Counted from the first letter of the stretch, positions 24,101 through 35,463 are shown. The stretch: 64,000 bases of DNA from Micromussa lordhowensis (GCA_964020085.1 OZ026596.1:8590739-8654738), one strand, 5' to 3'. Notes: generated by a model not told the origin, from the letters alone. Program-made: numbers and translations.

Positions 24101-27100
24101 GAATGGCATAATAAACATGAAATAACTAAATACTGCTTAGTAACTTTCATTTGAATGCCTACACACTCAAGGGCTTTATCTTCACACTTAAAACCATTTC
24201 CATTTACTTTCATTTCCATTTATTTCCATTAAAAAACCTAACCCTAACCCTAACCCTAAACCCTAAAACACAATACACTAGAAACATATGAAACTTAAAG
24301 ACGATAACTTAACAATTTCAAAGGTGGTAATGGTAAGGAAGCCTATATAGAAGCCAGGGGCTTGTGAACTATAGGCTTCCTGACAATCTAGGGTAAATCA
24401 CACAAATAAAACGTAGAAACACATTTACATGTGCTTCAGCAAGTTTGCCTCTTCACTTTATTACAAGACTGTTTTTCTAGTGGCAACACAAATATTGCTG
24501 CATCAATAAAGTTTCCATTCAAAGTAATTCTTTCATTACTTGATGATCAGTGAACAATAACAACATGTACACTACATAGCTCTTTTCTTGGGTAACTTTA
24601 CCTGCTCTTCGAGAAGAGAAGATGGAATGACAGGCGATGGCAAATCACCTTCATAACCATTCTCCATTATGAATGGTTCTTTTAATTCTTCTTTTACTTC
24701 TCCCTCATCAGAGCTTAAATAATAAATACACAGGGCCAAACTACATTACTTTACATTTCAAATCTGATATACAAGTTATTACTTGGGCAATAAACAAAAA
24801 GAATGAAACAAAAAATCTTCAAGTGCAGAAAAGCCATCTGCATGTTTAGTAGCTGAATCATGATTTGTTCAGCTGTTACAAAAACAATATAAAAAGAATG
24901 AATCATCTCCAAGAAAGAAGATGAAACAATATTATTTAGTATTTAGTAAATTTCAAGTGCAGATATAAGCCAAAAAGAAAACAAACATGTAAAGTTTAAC
25001 AGACACATACATAATATACAGGGCCTAGTCCTCTCTATGGCAGCAAATTAAATTCAGACTATTCATGGATCACAAATTTACATTTGAGATCCAGCCAATC
25101 TAGCCCAGAAGACAAGTGCAGTAGCCTGTTCAAAGCGAGATGCTCAAGAGTAAAGTGGGAGACGGAATAGCATCACAGACTTCCATCAGATCTCAGGTTC
25201 TGTGATTGTGTAGTTCCAGAAAATATCCATACCCCCACCACGGAGGGAATTTCACGTAAAACCCCCCTCCTCCCCGGAATTTCCATTTTTTGGACCACTA
25301 AAATAACCCCCCACCCCTCCGGAATTTCCACTGCTATTTTGTACACCCCCATACCCTCTGGAAAAATAGTTTTGGCAAGAAAGTGTGTTCAAGTAAAAGA
25401 AAATACTCCAAACATTTAGCCATCTGCATTGCACGTAACTACGAATATTCTCGATCGACTGTAACATCTATATCTGAAGATACTCGCAAAGAAAGCATTC
25501 AGCAGTTTAGTGAAACATGCTTTAAAAGAAAAGATAAAATGATTACTTGTCAAGTTAGCTTCCTGCACGACTAACTCCCTTTGTAAATGTGGTACAATTT
25601 CCATTGAAGGACTGAGTGTGGATGAAATTGACACCATACTTGCGAACACGATCGCTAACAGACTCGGGACGAAAGCCAATTTGGCAGCAAAATTACATAC
25701 AAATAGACAGAGATAAAGAGGGACAAGAAATTCTCAAGTTTGTGAAATCGTAACATAATTTCTACCTTTATAAAGAAACTAATTTTCACGAAAGAATCGA
25801 ACGATGCAAAAACAAACTAGGCTAGTCTCCAGTGCTTTTCAGTCCACAAGGTGACTCTATGTGGACTGGTAACAAGTAATGGCGGCCATTTGCACGCAAC
25901 GGCACTTTCTTCGTATTTGTTAGCTTCCAAAGCGCTTTTTGAAGAAAGAAAATGTATTTCAAATATAAAGCGAGTCAAATACAAGTATTCAAGCCACTAT
26001 TTTTCATGTGAAAGTTCTACTTTGTAGGTAAGAAAGGATTTTTGAACGGCTAGATCAACACTCAGATCCGTACTGAATCGAAAGACCTCTGGAAACTAAA
26101 TCGATCATACAACCCCCCTTCCCTCTGGAATTTCCTGGGTCTTTGACCCCCCCTCCCCTTCGGAATTTCCAATTCCCTCCGTGGTGGGGGTATGGATATT
26201 TTCTGGAACCACACATTGCCACTCGCACTCAGTGCTTGTGTATCGCACATGCATTGTGCGATGCTCTACTGAACTGCCTGTTATGCAAAACAGGCTACAG
26301 CTGCTGTTCCTGGAAGAAAACTAGTTTTCCTTCATTGCCTGGTGGAAATCAAACTCTCGGCATATGGAAGTCAGTGGTAGCAGTTTTTTATGAACAAAGA
26401 GATTAACAATTTCAGGGGTTTGAATAACTAAAGGTTATTAACGGTAGGGCATCAGGATATGACATCCGGGCAGAAAATCAGCAAGTCACACACAAAAATA
26501 GTTTGAAACAGGAACTACAGCACCTTATAAAATATGGACCAAGCAGGCAAGCGAAATTCTGTTTACAGCAGGGTCAATGTGTTTGGTAAAAAAGTCTGCA
26601 TATAAGCAAAGTGGCCCATCCGACTGAGGCTTATCTCTGGTTAATCTCTGGCAACTAGGAGTATTTCTATTCCCCCAAGATGGAATGCTAGTCCATTGCA
26701 GGGTTACCCCCAGCATTAAATTCACCGGTAACCATCTACACACCTCAAGAAAACCAAAAACCCCACAGCCATGGCTCAAACCTGGACCGATTGATCTGGA
26801 GGTGCAAGTACTAACCATGAGGCCATCGCACTGCTACAATTTAGTGAGCACATAAAATCAACTGATATATACTATACCTGGCAAACATTGGAGGGGGCTC
26901 AAAAAGCACTTCTGCGTCATCACTCTCTTCTAACTCAGATACCTCTGAAATGATTTGCAGAGGCTGGTGAATCAATCCATCGTCATCTTGTTCAGGGTCT
27001 TCAATTCCTTTGAAGCAAGAAATGTGATAAGGCACATGAGTTTACAAATGTGATCGTGGAACTGTCCTTGATAAACACTGATCGCAGTGACAGAAATGTT

Positions 27101-30100
27101 TGTGACTAATATCATAATATATAGGCCATCACAAAAACAGTGACGAAAACAAAAACAACAAAGATGACATAATCTCCTTAAGGTAACATTTACAGCAAAT
27201 GAGGTGGATGAAAATAGTTTTCAGAGACAAAAATATGCATGCAGACTTGTAAATACATTATATCAACATATTTTAACTCTTTTCGAAACATGAAACAAAT
27301 TTTGTCATTTTGACACTTACTGTCAGTAGTAAAAAATGTATTGCAAACCCATCTACTCACAACATTACACATTTATCTCGGAATATAAATCACAAAATTT
27401 GTTTACAACAATGCAAGCTTTAGACACTTAACATACAAGATTCATCCAACATTCTCCACACCTGAAAGTAGGGTTTGTGAGCTTTTACATGTACTATATG
27501 TTACAACATAAAACTGTCAGTCTCTTGCATCCTACATGTTATTCGTAAAATCTAGTACAAGTATGTTACTTTGAAAAAGACATACATGTAAGGGCACCAC
27601 AGGTATGCAAATACTGTTAGCAATATCTCTACAGTTTACGTGCGTTGGACATGATACCTTTAACTACAGCATAATCTTGAAGTAAAATGTTGTGCACATA
27701 TTTTAAGGGCATAAAATCACATTTGAGACAGAAATTAATTTCTATTGGGCACTAATTCCTTTTAAATATATTGAATTTGGTTTTGATAAGGCTAAAGTAG
27801 TTGCTTCATATATGCAGCAAACATAAATGTTCCTCTGGACTTATTTAACAACCCTTACAAAACAAACATGGAAACCACCAAGTCTATGATCTAAGAAAAC
27901 AAAAATCCATTTGGCCATTTTACTCAGAGAAAAAAAAAATCCTGTCGCAAATCATTGAGAAGTTAATACTGCCACATAAAAAGGGTGCTTGATACATTTC
28001 ATTCAAATGGGCACACACTAAGGTGTCACCCAAAGGCTTAGATACTAAAGTAACATTTATTTGATAGACTTCTGAAGTTAAGGGTTGCTGTTCTTTTGGC
28101 ACACTAAAAAGTATTAACCCTTTTAACAAATTTAATCTGAATTTTGACTACAAAAATTTTGAATATTACACAAGCATGTATATTATGGCTTTTGGAACCT
28201 ACAGTATCTGTTAACAAAATTTTCACTTCAGTTCACTCGCGTCATTACAATCTTTGAACTACAATATATTAAGGAAACAAACCTTCTGAATGGTCCATTT
28301 GTTAAATCAAAATGAGAAACCAAATTGTCTACAGACACGGCAAAACTGAAAGTTGGCCCCCGAAACAATCCGTGACAAACTTCACGCACTAATATCTACC
28401 TAAAGATTGCCTTCCCACAGGAAGAGAGGGCACAGTTTTTGTATCATGACCAATACCAAGGTGTAAGTTTCACTTTTAAATGTGACAATAAAAAGTATTC
28501 ATTAAGACACTGCAGGTTGAACGGAAACCAAACCTTCCTTTACAGTAAGCTTCACTTTCACATAAAAATGTTCAAAATACTTTTCCAGCACAGAATGTTT
28601 TGAACAACATAGCCTTGCTAGAATTGTCAAATGATGAAATAGATAGCCAAAAGAATTATGAACGCATTCATGAATACTGGATTGTCTCTGGTCAATTGGC
28701 TCTTACCCCCAACTTCAACCTCTATAACAAAGTGAAGAGGCTGTTCGACAATCTCCAATATGAGCATCTTGTATTCTTCAAGATCTTCTACAGATTTTTC
28801 TCATGGTTTCAAGATTAAAAGCTTTGGGAAAATCATCACTAGACCCAGAACGAACTTAACCTCCACAACGGGAGTTTAAAATCTCATTATGAATAATTAA
28901 GATGTGAAAAAGTCACGGGAGTGAAGATTGTGGTTTGATTCTTGGTCAATATTTTAAATCTCGACTACCTTGAATTCTTTAGCAAATAGGTTCAGACGGT
29001 TAGGATGAATTCTCTCAGTTACATGTATCAAGATTTACCAGAAACCTAGTGATTTCAATTCAGAACTACAACAGAAAATAATTCACTGGAAACTAACTTC
29101 TTACAGATCTTTAATTGACTTAAATTGCGTGTGACTGAGGGATTACAGAGGCACTACAGTGATATTGAGCCAATATTGGAAAAATGCAAATATCACTTTA
29201 ATGCACCAAAAAATTGCATAAAAGATCCAATATAAATCAATTAAATTACAGGGCTAATATTAGAATCTTGTGACTAATGAGCTATTCTCACTATTTCATG
29301 CTGAAAAATAACAAAATTCATTACTGTTGTGATATTGAATTGGAACAAAGAACTATTTGCACAGAGGGATACAATCAGAATATTTTACATCTTTGTCATG
29401 TGTATGTCAAAGCCAATAGCATTTTCAAGGTAAACAAGTTATTCACTCCAAGTGGAACACATTGAACAAGTGCTTCGAGTTTCGAAACAGCAAGAAAATC
29501 CACAGCTAATTTTTTCTCACCATGTTTATCTGAAAATAGACAGCACAAGGTACCTATAATGTAGTTCTTAACAAAACTCTAAATTGCTGGATAAAAATAG
29601 CTTTAACCCACATTACATATACAGGGCAGATGACTTGTCTGGGTCCTTGTCCATCAGGCAAGTTAGAATGAAAAGTTACTTGCCAGGCACGAAAACCAGA
29701 CGACAGTATTTCAAGCCCTGATATGAAAACAACACTCATTGACTTGAATATATGTTCAGATGTTCTTCTTTATATGTACATTAATAAGGAAATTCACAAA
29801 AAAGACCACAATCCATGTACCTATTTAGAATTAAAGAAAGACATGTGGCAGTTTTGGACAATATGAAATCCTGTGGTAAGCACTTTCAGGACTGCTACAA
29901 GTTCTCCAAACTTTCACAAATTATGTTTATAACTTTCAAAGAAACTTGGACTTTGTTTAATAATTTTTATGATGGGTTACATCACTATTCTGTTTATCTT
30001 CACATCTTTCTCTAAAGTACATGTATGTTTACTGGTATTTAAAAGTTAAAGCATTTACTGAATGGGAGATGTGACAGGAAGTACACGCATGCTGTGACAC

Positions 30101-33100
30101 ACTGAAGAGAAGGCGTGACAGTTACTATTTTGTCAGTGTGCTATGTTACTATTGGCCTGTTTCATGTTTCCTTTCCATCAATTTTCAATAAGTGCCCTTG
30201 GCCAAACTGAACTCGGTGATTTACTTGGCATGAAGAACCTTTAACACTCAGTTAGAACAGAGCTGATATATTTTCAGATTCACTTAAGTCTTCATTTCAA
30301 TAAGAGATTGTGTGACATTTCCTTGTGATGCCAAGCAGAGGTACATGTAATGCTTATGAAAGAGCTCAGGAATATTATAGCAAATGAATGCAATGGAATC
30401 CCACTCAATATGGTCCAGACAAGAGCTCAGCAGCGTTCCTGATATTAAGTAACAGGTCTAACTGGGACACTGGTAAGTCAATCATCACTTTAAAACACTA
30501 CCATTCCATCAAGGCCAGACATGTAGTGGTCTACTGGGGTTCCACCATCCTTCCACAGGGATTAGGGTCTTCTTTCTCTGGCTTTTATGAAATCAGTGAT
30601 ATTATGTACATGTAATTTTTTTCACAGAATGGTTTTCATGGTGGCAAACTCTGAGCTTTGTAACATGTGAAGGAAGTGCAACAGGCAAATTCAATCACAA
30701 AATCTCATACTGAATATGAGAGAGCTGAAGTAGAGAAACTATGGGCATTAGAAATTAATTAACTTCCATTCTTGTTCAAATGTTATCTTTAAATGTAAAT
30801 AAACAGGTGTAGCTGAAAGTAAATTCTGTAAAGCACAAACACAAGTTTACACAACACCTTCTGAAACCCACTTCAAAAGGACCAGCGAGTTACATTGTAA
30901 TCAGGGTTTGCATTTCACATGTGAGCTTGTATTAATATGTACTTTTGTACTACATGCAGGTTGTATAAATTTGTAAATTTGTCTTATTATTATCCTAATA
31001 AATGATGATGATGATGATGTGCTAGTACCGGTACTTCATAAACCTAGCTTCATACATGCATGGTTATGTGAACCACGTTTACAAAGGGTGTGCTCCTTTG
31101 GGGTGATCTGGATCGATTCAGGATCAGTGATCCAAGATCACCCAGTTCATGGTACATCAAAGGAAACGATAAATCCACTTTGGTCACAGATTCATCGGTT
31201 CCTTTGATGTGCCTTGATCAGAGTGATCTTGGATCACTGATCCTGATCCAGATCGCCCCAAAGGAACGCACCCAAAATCTTTTCAGTGACGGCATTTACA
31301 AATCAAACAATAAGCACCTACGTGTACCTTTAGCCGCTTCCTCAGCCTTCACACTTTCAGAATCATCAAATGTCCCATCCTCATCCCTCAAGGTTATGTC
31401 CTCTATATCTTCATCATCAGAAGATATACCATAATCGCCAAGAACAATATCGTCTTCAGAATCAAGACTACCATCAGACACGTCTTCAATCTCATCTGCT
31501 AAATACGAGTCCTGGGTTTCACTAATGGAAGATGACATCATTTTTTTACCTTCATCAGAAGTTTCTTCTGTGTCGTATCCGTCAATTAAAGGATCATTCA
31601 CAACTTCACCATCATATTCAATAACAACTCTTGGTAATGTTAGTCCTAGACTTCCATGCTGCTTCGGAAGTATACTATTTCTGTCACGGTCGCTTGCAGT
31701 CTCTTTGATTTCACTTTCATTGATGATACTACTTCCACTTTTAGGGTAAGGTTCAGTTCTATTTGAAGTTCTGACATCAGAGCTACCAGATGTTACATTT
31801 CTGTTTCTTTCAACGTCACTGGCCCTTTCTGCATAATTATTGCTGTCGTATTCGACAACCACAGAAGGTTCCGGAGATGTAGTCCTTCTTACACCAGACA
31901 AATCTGGTGAGGTAAGTCTTTGCCTAGATTTGTCAATATTAATCCCACTGCTAGTGACTGATGCCACTGAAGAGTAGCCAGCACTCAGTTTAACATTATC
32001 TCCTGACATAAAGCTATTGCCTTGAAAACCATCCTCTTTAGTGATCCCTGATAAACTTAAAGGCTGACTGTTAACATCTGATCCTTTGTTATAACCACTG
32101 GGTAAGGAATCAATCGATTTTTTCCCAGCTTGCATGTCATTCAACCTGTCATGGGTAGGCTGGCTCCGGTTTGTATGAACTTTCTGGAAATCCAGAGATG
32201 AATTTAGATTTTCTTTGTTGTTCTCTGAATCAGTTTTCTCAGACTCTGATAACGTAACTGGTTTGAATCGCCTGCGGTTCACTGATAAACTGTTCTCCAC
32301 AGGTTTGCGCTGCCTGGTATTGTATGGTGTCTCGTACTTAGACAGTCGTGATGTTATGGCAGAATCTAGAGAAGACTGTCTGTCTGGAATACCAGTTCCA
32401 ATCTTCGGGACACTAGCTCCAATTTTTGGCATACTTGAGGCAAGACTATCTTCAGAAGAATTCCTTCCATATCCCTGCCACTTTGCAATCCTTGCTGAAG
32501 AACTATAATAATCATTTGTTGTTCTATTAAATCCATTAACTTCACTTGGACTTTTAATGGGATTACCCACCTTTGTTGACAAATCAATTTTCTTTTTATC
32601 AGCCGCTTTCGCTGTTTTTTCAAACTCCCTTTCTTTGAGTGAACGTTTTAATTCTTCGTTTAACGTGTCATTAGCTAAAGAACCCAAAATCTCGTCGTCT
32701 TCTAAAGGAGGTGGTGACGATGGAAGCGGCGGTGGACCATTGTGGACGCCATCATCTTCAACCAGGATCTTAGGATCATTTAACACACGAGTTGCGTTAC
32801 TAACCGATTTCTCAGCCACAACATCTCCATTTGCGCGAATTCGAGTTCTGATAGGCTTAGGAAGGACTTCTGGACGATTTGTTCGATTTTTGTTTCCTAT
32901 CCGTGGCGAGGCTCTAGACACAACAGGGGAAAGTTCACTACTCGAAACCGATAGTCCCACATCGTTGGAGAGAATGAGAGCTGGCGAAGCATCTTTCAAC
33001 GCGTGTACGTCCTTTTGATCTTTGATCGACGTTTGTGGCTTATCTGCTTCTAAAGATATAAAGTTGGAGTCATGTTCCAATTTTCTTCGCGCTAAAGGTG

Positions 33101-33377
33101 AAGGTGACCTTCTGCCCGGACTACGAGGCCTTGTTTTCGTCAAGTTCTCAAGAGTATGTTCGGTGTGAGCCGGCAGAAGAGAACCTCGCTCGTCGACCAA
33201 ACTTGACGAATGATTCGAGTTGTCCGACTTAGAGCCCCTTGCATTAGCCCGAGGCACGTTGTTCGCCGAGTTAAATCCAAAACCATCTCTTGTACTCGAG
33301 ACACCGAACGGCTTCTTTGTGTCCTTCGATAAACCAGGTAACGCGAAAGCGTTTGGAGGCAAAGTTCTTTTAGCCAT
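11628..33377 (-). CDS. SAM-like/dual RA-domain coiled-coil protein with Rab11-FIP-like C-terminus
   Basis: Coding exons (minus): 33377-31328, 27007-26878, 24713-24602, 23850-23739, 22553-22449, 21810-21521, 20876-20749, 19842-19517, 18905-18742, 17608-17443, 17100-16962, 16209-14919, 14419-14330, 13478-13342, 11649-11628. All joins keep phase, giving about 1,750 residues. An in-frame TGA just before the ATG fixes the start. Residues 1-683 are Ser-rich and disordered, with PPPLPSSPPPLEDDE. Residues about 765-835 are SAM-like (VWTEDDCLEWLDYIGL). Residues about 1025-1110 (GLLRIWP...FFVCEMGLGK) and 1140-1225 (FELEGYEDD...YYLVEVSEE) resemble RA domains, which bind Ras/Rap GTPases. Residues 1290-1700 form a long coiled coil. 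The end YLDQLLAMLKDRDPTLL has the spacing of Rab11-FIP Rab-binding motifs. I cannot name a family. The last exon is weak: it adds only SEPEEWC-stop, and translation would otherwise stop just past 13342. Confidence 0.75.
12010..13235. mobile_element. DNA element with GGGCGCTTTCCATT termini, hosting LINE sequence
   Basis: GGGCGCTTTCCATT at 12011 and its complement AATGGAAAGCGCCC ending 13234 form terminal inverted repeats. Between them lies an L1-like LINE fragment plus several copies of a GTTTACATTGTTACA motif (12090-12260). It is in the last intron of the RA gene model. The superfamily is not determined. Confidence 0.55.
12380..13034 (-). pseudogene. L1/Tx1-like LINE ORF2 C-terminal fragment
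   Basis: Minus-strand frames read LPSFYKDILKFF-type sequence, KKEILVGGKSIFISEW and LLNSNGQFMSYQEFKNKY, a layout typical of the region after the reverse transcriptase in L1-clade ORF2. It continues in another frame to 12381 (KLKEFQFKLFHRIVATKKEL). At least two frameshifts and the missing polymerase core show that it is a dead fragment. Confidence 0.65.
13591..13889 (+). mobile_element. Second SINE family, tRNA-derived
   Basis: The head GGCAGCGTAGTCGAGTGG (A-box-like) is followed by a B-box-like GGGTTCAAGGCC about 55 bases on. A body then includes GCCTCCTGCCAGTTGGGATT, and the tail is AT-rich (TATAAATAAGATTTACATT). The head is tRNA-like but the attached body and tail show it is a retroposon and not a working tRNA gene. 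The body may be one of the conserved SINE central domains; that needs a database comparison. Confidence 0.7.
16219..16705 (-). mobile_element. SINE inserted at a splice acceptor of the RA gene
   Basis: Same family as 9183-9468, head near 16702 and tail near 16236. The target duplication CCTAAGCAAA at 16209-16218 and 16706-16715 is, on the coding strand, TTTGCTTAGG: the acceptor of RA-gene exon 12. The exon-proximal copy of the acceptor is directly joined to exon 12. The SINE is itself split by a MITE at 16446-16624. Confidence 0.85.
16446..16624. mobile_element. TA-flanked MITE inside a SINE
   Basis: Terminal inverted repeats CACCTTATTCCAAAATGGC and its complement bound a 179-bp palindromic element. 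TA dinucleotides flank it at 16444-16445 and 16625-16626, the duplication expected of Tc1/mariner-type elements. Removing it restores the SINE reading CACAATA-TGTCCCGGG. Confidence 0.8.
18172..18430. mobile_element. MITE with TAGTATATACCACACAAG termini
   Basis: TTAGTATATACCACACAAG at about 18240 and its complement ending 18428 form inverted repeats. The flanking run 18172-18240 adds a second nested palindrome (AATTATTCACC and GGTGAATAATT). It lies in an intron of the RA gene and has no coding sequence. Confidence 0.65.
18579..18712. mobile_element. Palindromic MITE (GATAACGCTATCC type)
   Basis: Arms reading GTTGTTCGAAAGGCCGATAACGC and the near-complement ending GTTATCCAGCCTTTGAACAAC are about 60 bp each. 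The element ends 30 bases from the donor side of RA-gene exon 9 (18742). Confidence 0.7.
19887..19960. repeat. Two-copy 37-bp tandem duplication
   Basis: Two identical 37-bp units starting TGATTGGAAGAGCC follow each other without a gap, just upstream of RA-gene exon 8. No variation between the units indicates a recent duplication. Confidence 0.85.
21064..21278. mobile_element. Two adjacent 100-bp TTAA palindromic MITEs
   Basis: Units 21064-21163 and 21179-21278 are each bounded by TTAACCCTTTCACCACC and its complement, and match each other with very few differences. They are separated by 15 bases. Ends and size fit small TTAA-target elements. Confidence 0.85.
22060..22200. repeat. Repeat fragment with ACGTTTCGGGCTTAGCCC motif
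   Basis: The motif AAACGTTTCGGGCTTAGCCC followed by TTCTTCAGTAGG is similar in layout to those at 22780 and 41630. Such blocks occur at ends of Penelope-like elements in other animals, so these may be fragments of the family seen at 34310-35431. That link is inference. Confidence 0.4.
22635..22830. repeat. Dispersed repeat shared with 41518-41783
   Basis: It shares with 41518-41665 the run AAAGGGGGCAAGTTTCT, then GGTTTTATCAACT, then AATTGGCCAnCGTAAAGAGATTCG and finally AAGCCCTTCGTCGGAGC. It lies in an intron of the RA gene. Confidence 0.7.
24236..24267 (+). repeat. Interstitial telomere-like repeat
   Basis: About five units of CCCTAA (one with an extra A) lie in an intron of the RA gene. 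TTAGGG is the usual animal telomere repeat. A short intronic tract can come from break repair or from a repeat end. Confidence 0.8.
25210..26212. mobile_element. 1-kb DNA element with GT(A/G)GTTCCAGAAAATATCC termini
   Basis: The left end reads GTAGTTCCAGAAAATATCC then ATACCCCCACCACGGAGGG; the right end is the complement. Subterminal GGAATTTCC blocks repeat several times at both ends (25255-25335 and 26125-26180). The interior has only short frames. It is a non-autonomous DNA transposon in an intron of the RA gene; the superfamily is not determined. Confidence 0.75.
26594..26836 (-). mobile_element. Diverged SINE copy
   Basis: Same family as 9183-9468, with head near 26834 (complement of CTAACCATGAGGCCATCGC) and tail near 26596. 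It carries several deletions and lies 42 bases downstream of the donor of RA-gene exon 2. Confidence 0.75.
27008..31085. other. First intron of the RA gene, mostly featureless
   Basis: The intron between coding exons 1 and 2 is AT-rich and holds no reading frame with recognisable protein. A small GATGATGATGATGATGATG run is at about 31003-31019. I see no RNA gene. Confidence 0.5.
31086..31273. repeat. Palindromic element next to exon 1 of the RA gene
   Basis: Arms beginning GGGTGTGCTCCTTTGGGG and ending in a near-complement (CCCCAAAGGAACGCACCC), with internal GATCnTGGATCACTGATCC blocks, form a hairpin of about 85-bp arms. It ends 55 bases from the exon 1 donor at 31328. Confidence 0.8.
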
Positions 33378-34110
33378 TTTGCATCAAAAGTTGAGAAGTA
33401 ATGCGAACATTCGACAATGCCATGAGTAAAAGAGTATTTGGAGTTTTAGAACAACAACAAACTTTGGCGTGATTATAACGGCTTCCTCACTCAGCTGTCC
33501 TTTTTCGATTACACAGAAATGATACGCATAATTTATGCAGAAGCATGCTTTTGTGTGAATGCCTTTGTCACGCAGTTTGATTGGCACTAAAACGACGTCT
33601 GAAAACAAATGAGGATGAAGTCATCAAAACTTCACAGATAGTTAACATGGTAAAAAGTGTTTTAAAATGCCCACTTTAAAATAGCCGTTAAGCCAAAAAA
33701 ACACAATAAACGAACAATGACGCTAAAGAGCTTTTTAATCTCAGCAAGCACAAGAACAATCAATCATACATTTGTTGCTCATTCAGTTTCTCTCAGTCTT
33801 TTCTTCTTTTTCCTTGATTGCGAGCCACTTTTCTGTCGTTCTCTGCCGGCTCCCCTATCTCGCTCAAAGTCTTTTAAAGACAAATAACTCACAGTCTGTC
33901 GCTACTTCAATCTTACGGCGGCCGGAACAGACTGTAATCTCCTTATCTACTTGGACTCCAATCTTTCTACACGCAGACGATCACGTATCGCTCAATCTAT
34001 CTTAACTGTTTGAATTGACTGCAATGGTGTTGAACTGCCACAAAAATACGATTACAAATTTTAATATCAAATCTACACGTTTCTCTCCAAAGTACCCTGA
34101 GAAGTACAAT
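33378..34110. promoter_or_regulatory. Upstream region of the RA gene
   Basis: This is the 5' flank of the RA gene on the minus strand. No TATA box or other decisive element stands out. Because coding starts in a long first exon, the transcription start is probably within a few hundred bases of 33377. Confidence 0.3.
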
Positions 34111-34121
34111 TCGCGGGGACG

Positions 34122-34290
34122 AGGCCCGGGGGGGGGGGTACTCCGTATAATGGCCTATACGGGGAGGCTCCGCCCGAAAGGGGTACCTTTTTCAGGCTTC
34201 AGGTATATAAAAGGGTAGGGATTTCACAAGTTGAGGTATGTAAAAGGGTAGGGAAATCGGTCATTTAGGTATTTACAAGGGCCTTAAAAT
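34122..34290. repeat. G-run MITE end
   Basis: GGCCCGGGGGGGGGGGTACTCC is followed by a CCTATACGGGG block and two GTA(T/G)(A/G)TAAAAGGGTAGGGA(A/T)(A/T)T units. The start resembles the ends of the element flanking the LINE at 5181-7740. Confidence 0.5.
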
Positions 34291-34309
34291 ATTTGGAATA
34301 GACGCACTT

Positions 34310-35431
34310 ATGGCACTCTGTGACGGCCCAACAGAGAAATTGTCATCATTTGTAGACAAATTACTTCAGCCCATTGCAATACAACAGAAGTCTTATCTGA
34401 AAGATTCAACAGACTTCATCAATTTCATTGAAAAAACAAAAGTCCCCGACGGACGTTATACTTGTTTCAATGGACGTAACGAGCCTTTATACGAACATAC
34501 CACAAGAGGAGGGAATCAAAACAGTATGCAGGGCATACGAAACATTCTACGTAAACAAACCTCCAATCCCAACACCACTACTCGAACAAGCGCTAAGGAT
34601 AATTCTACAAGAAAACTCATTCCAGTTTAATGGAAAAACTACCTCCAATTACATGGCACAGCCATGGGCACAAAGATGGCAGTAGCATTTGCTAACATCT
34701 TCATGAGTAAGGTAGAGACAGAAATTATTAGCCAAAGCGCATTTCGACCGCTCGTTTGGAAACGATATATAGACGACATATTTTCACTCTGGATCAAAAA
34801 CAGAGAAGAAATATTACAGTTCATTGAACACGCGAACAGCCACCATCCTACAATAAAATTCACGGCTGAAGTATCTGAAACAGAAACGACATTCCTGGAT
34901 ACAACAATTTATAAAGGCGTAAGATTCCTTCAAGACTCGATTCTTGATGTGCGTACCGTACCCACTTCAAGCCTACCGAGACGTTTCAATACACACATTT
35001 CACTTCATCTCGCCCTCCGGAGTGCAAAAAGGTTTCATCAAAGAAGAGGCTCTAAGACTTCTCAGAACAAACTCTTCTAAGAAAATATTTGAAGAGAAAA
35101 TCAAAGCCTTTAAATCAAACCTTCTTGAGAGAGGTTACCCGGAGAAGTTAATTGAGACGACTATCTTAGAAGTGAAATTTGAAGGGAGGAAATTAGCCCT
35201 CCGACCAAAACAAAAAGAAAGCAAACGAATCTTGCCTTTTGTCACAACATATCAACTATCAGTGCCAAATTTAAAACAAATTCTCATGAAAAAATGGCAT
35301 TTAATTGAACAACAACCATTACTGAGCGAAATCTACAGAGATCCGCCCCTCATTTCATACAAAAGAGGGCGTTCGCTCAAAGATATACTCGTGAAAGCCA
35401 AGCTACGAAAAAGGCTAAAAACACGCGCTTA
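34310..35431 (+). pseudogene. Penelope-like element reverse transcriptase, frameshifted
   Basis: Successive frames give pieces of one reverse transcriptase: YLKDSTDFINFIEKTK, VSMDVTSLYTNIPQEEGI, GTKMAVAFANIFM, the catalytic YIDDIF, then FLDTTIYKG, and KGFIKEEALRLLRTNS to KRGRSLKDILVKAKL. The SLYTNIP and YIDDIF boxes and the KRGRSLKDIL end are characteristic of Penelope-like retroelements. At least three single-base frame breaks (about 34430, 34635 and 34950-35010) disable it. No GIY-YIG endonuclease follows the stop at 35431. Confidence 0.8.
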
Positions 35432-35463
35432 GGAGTCGTGCAGGCCTGTCAACCCCATTTTAC

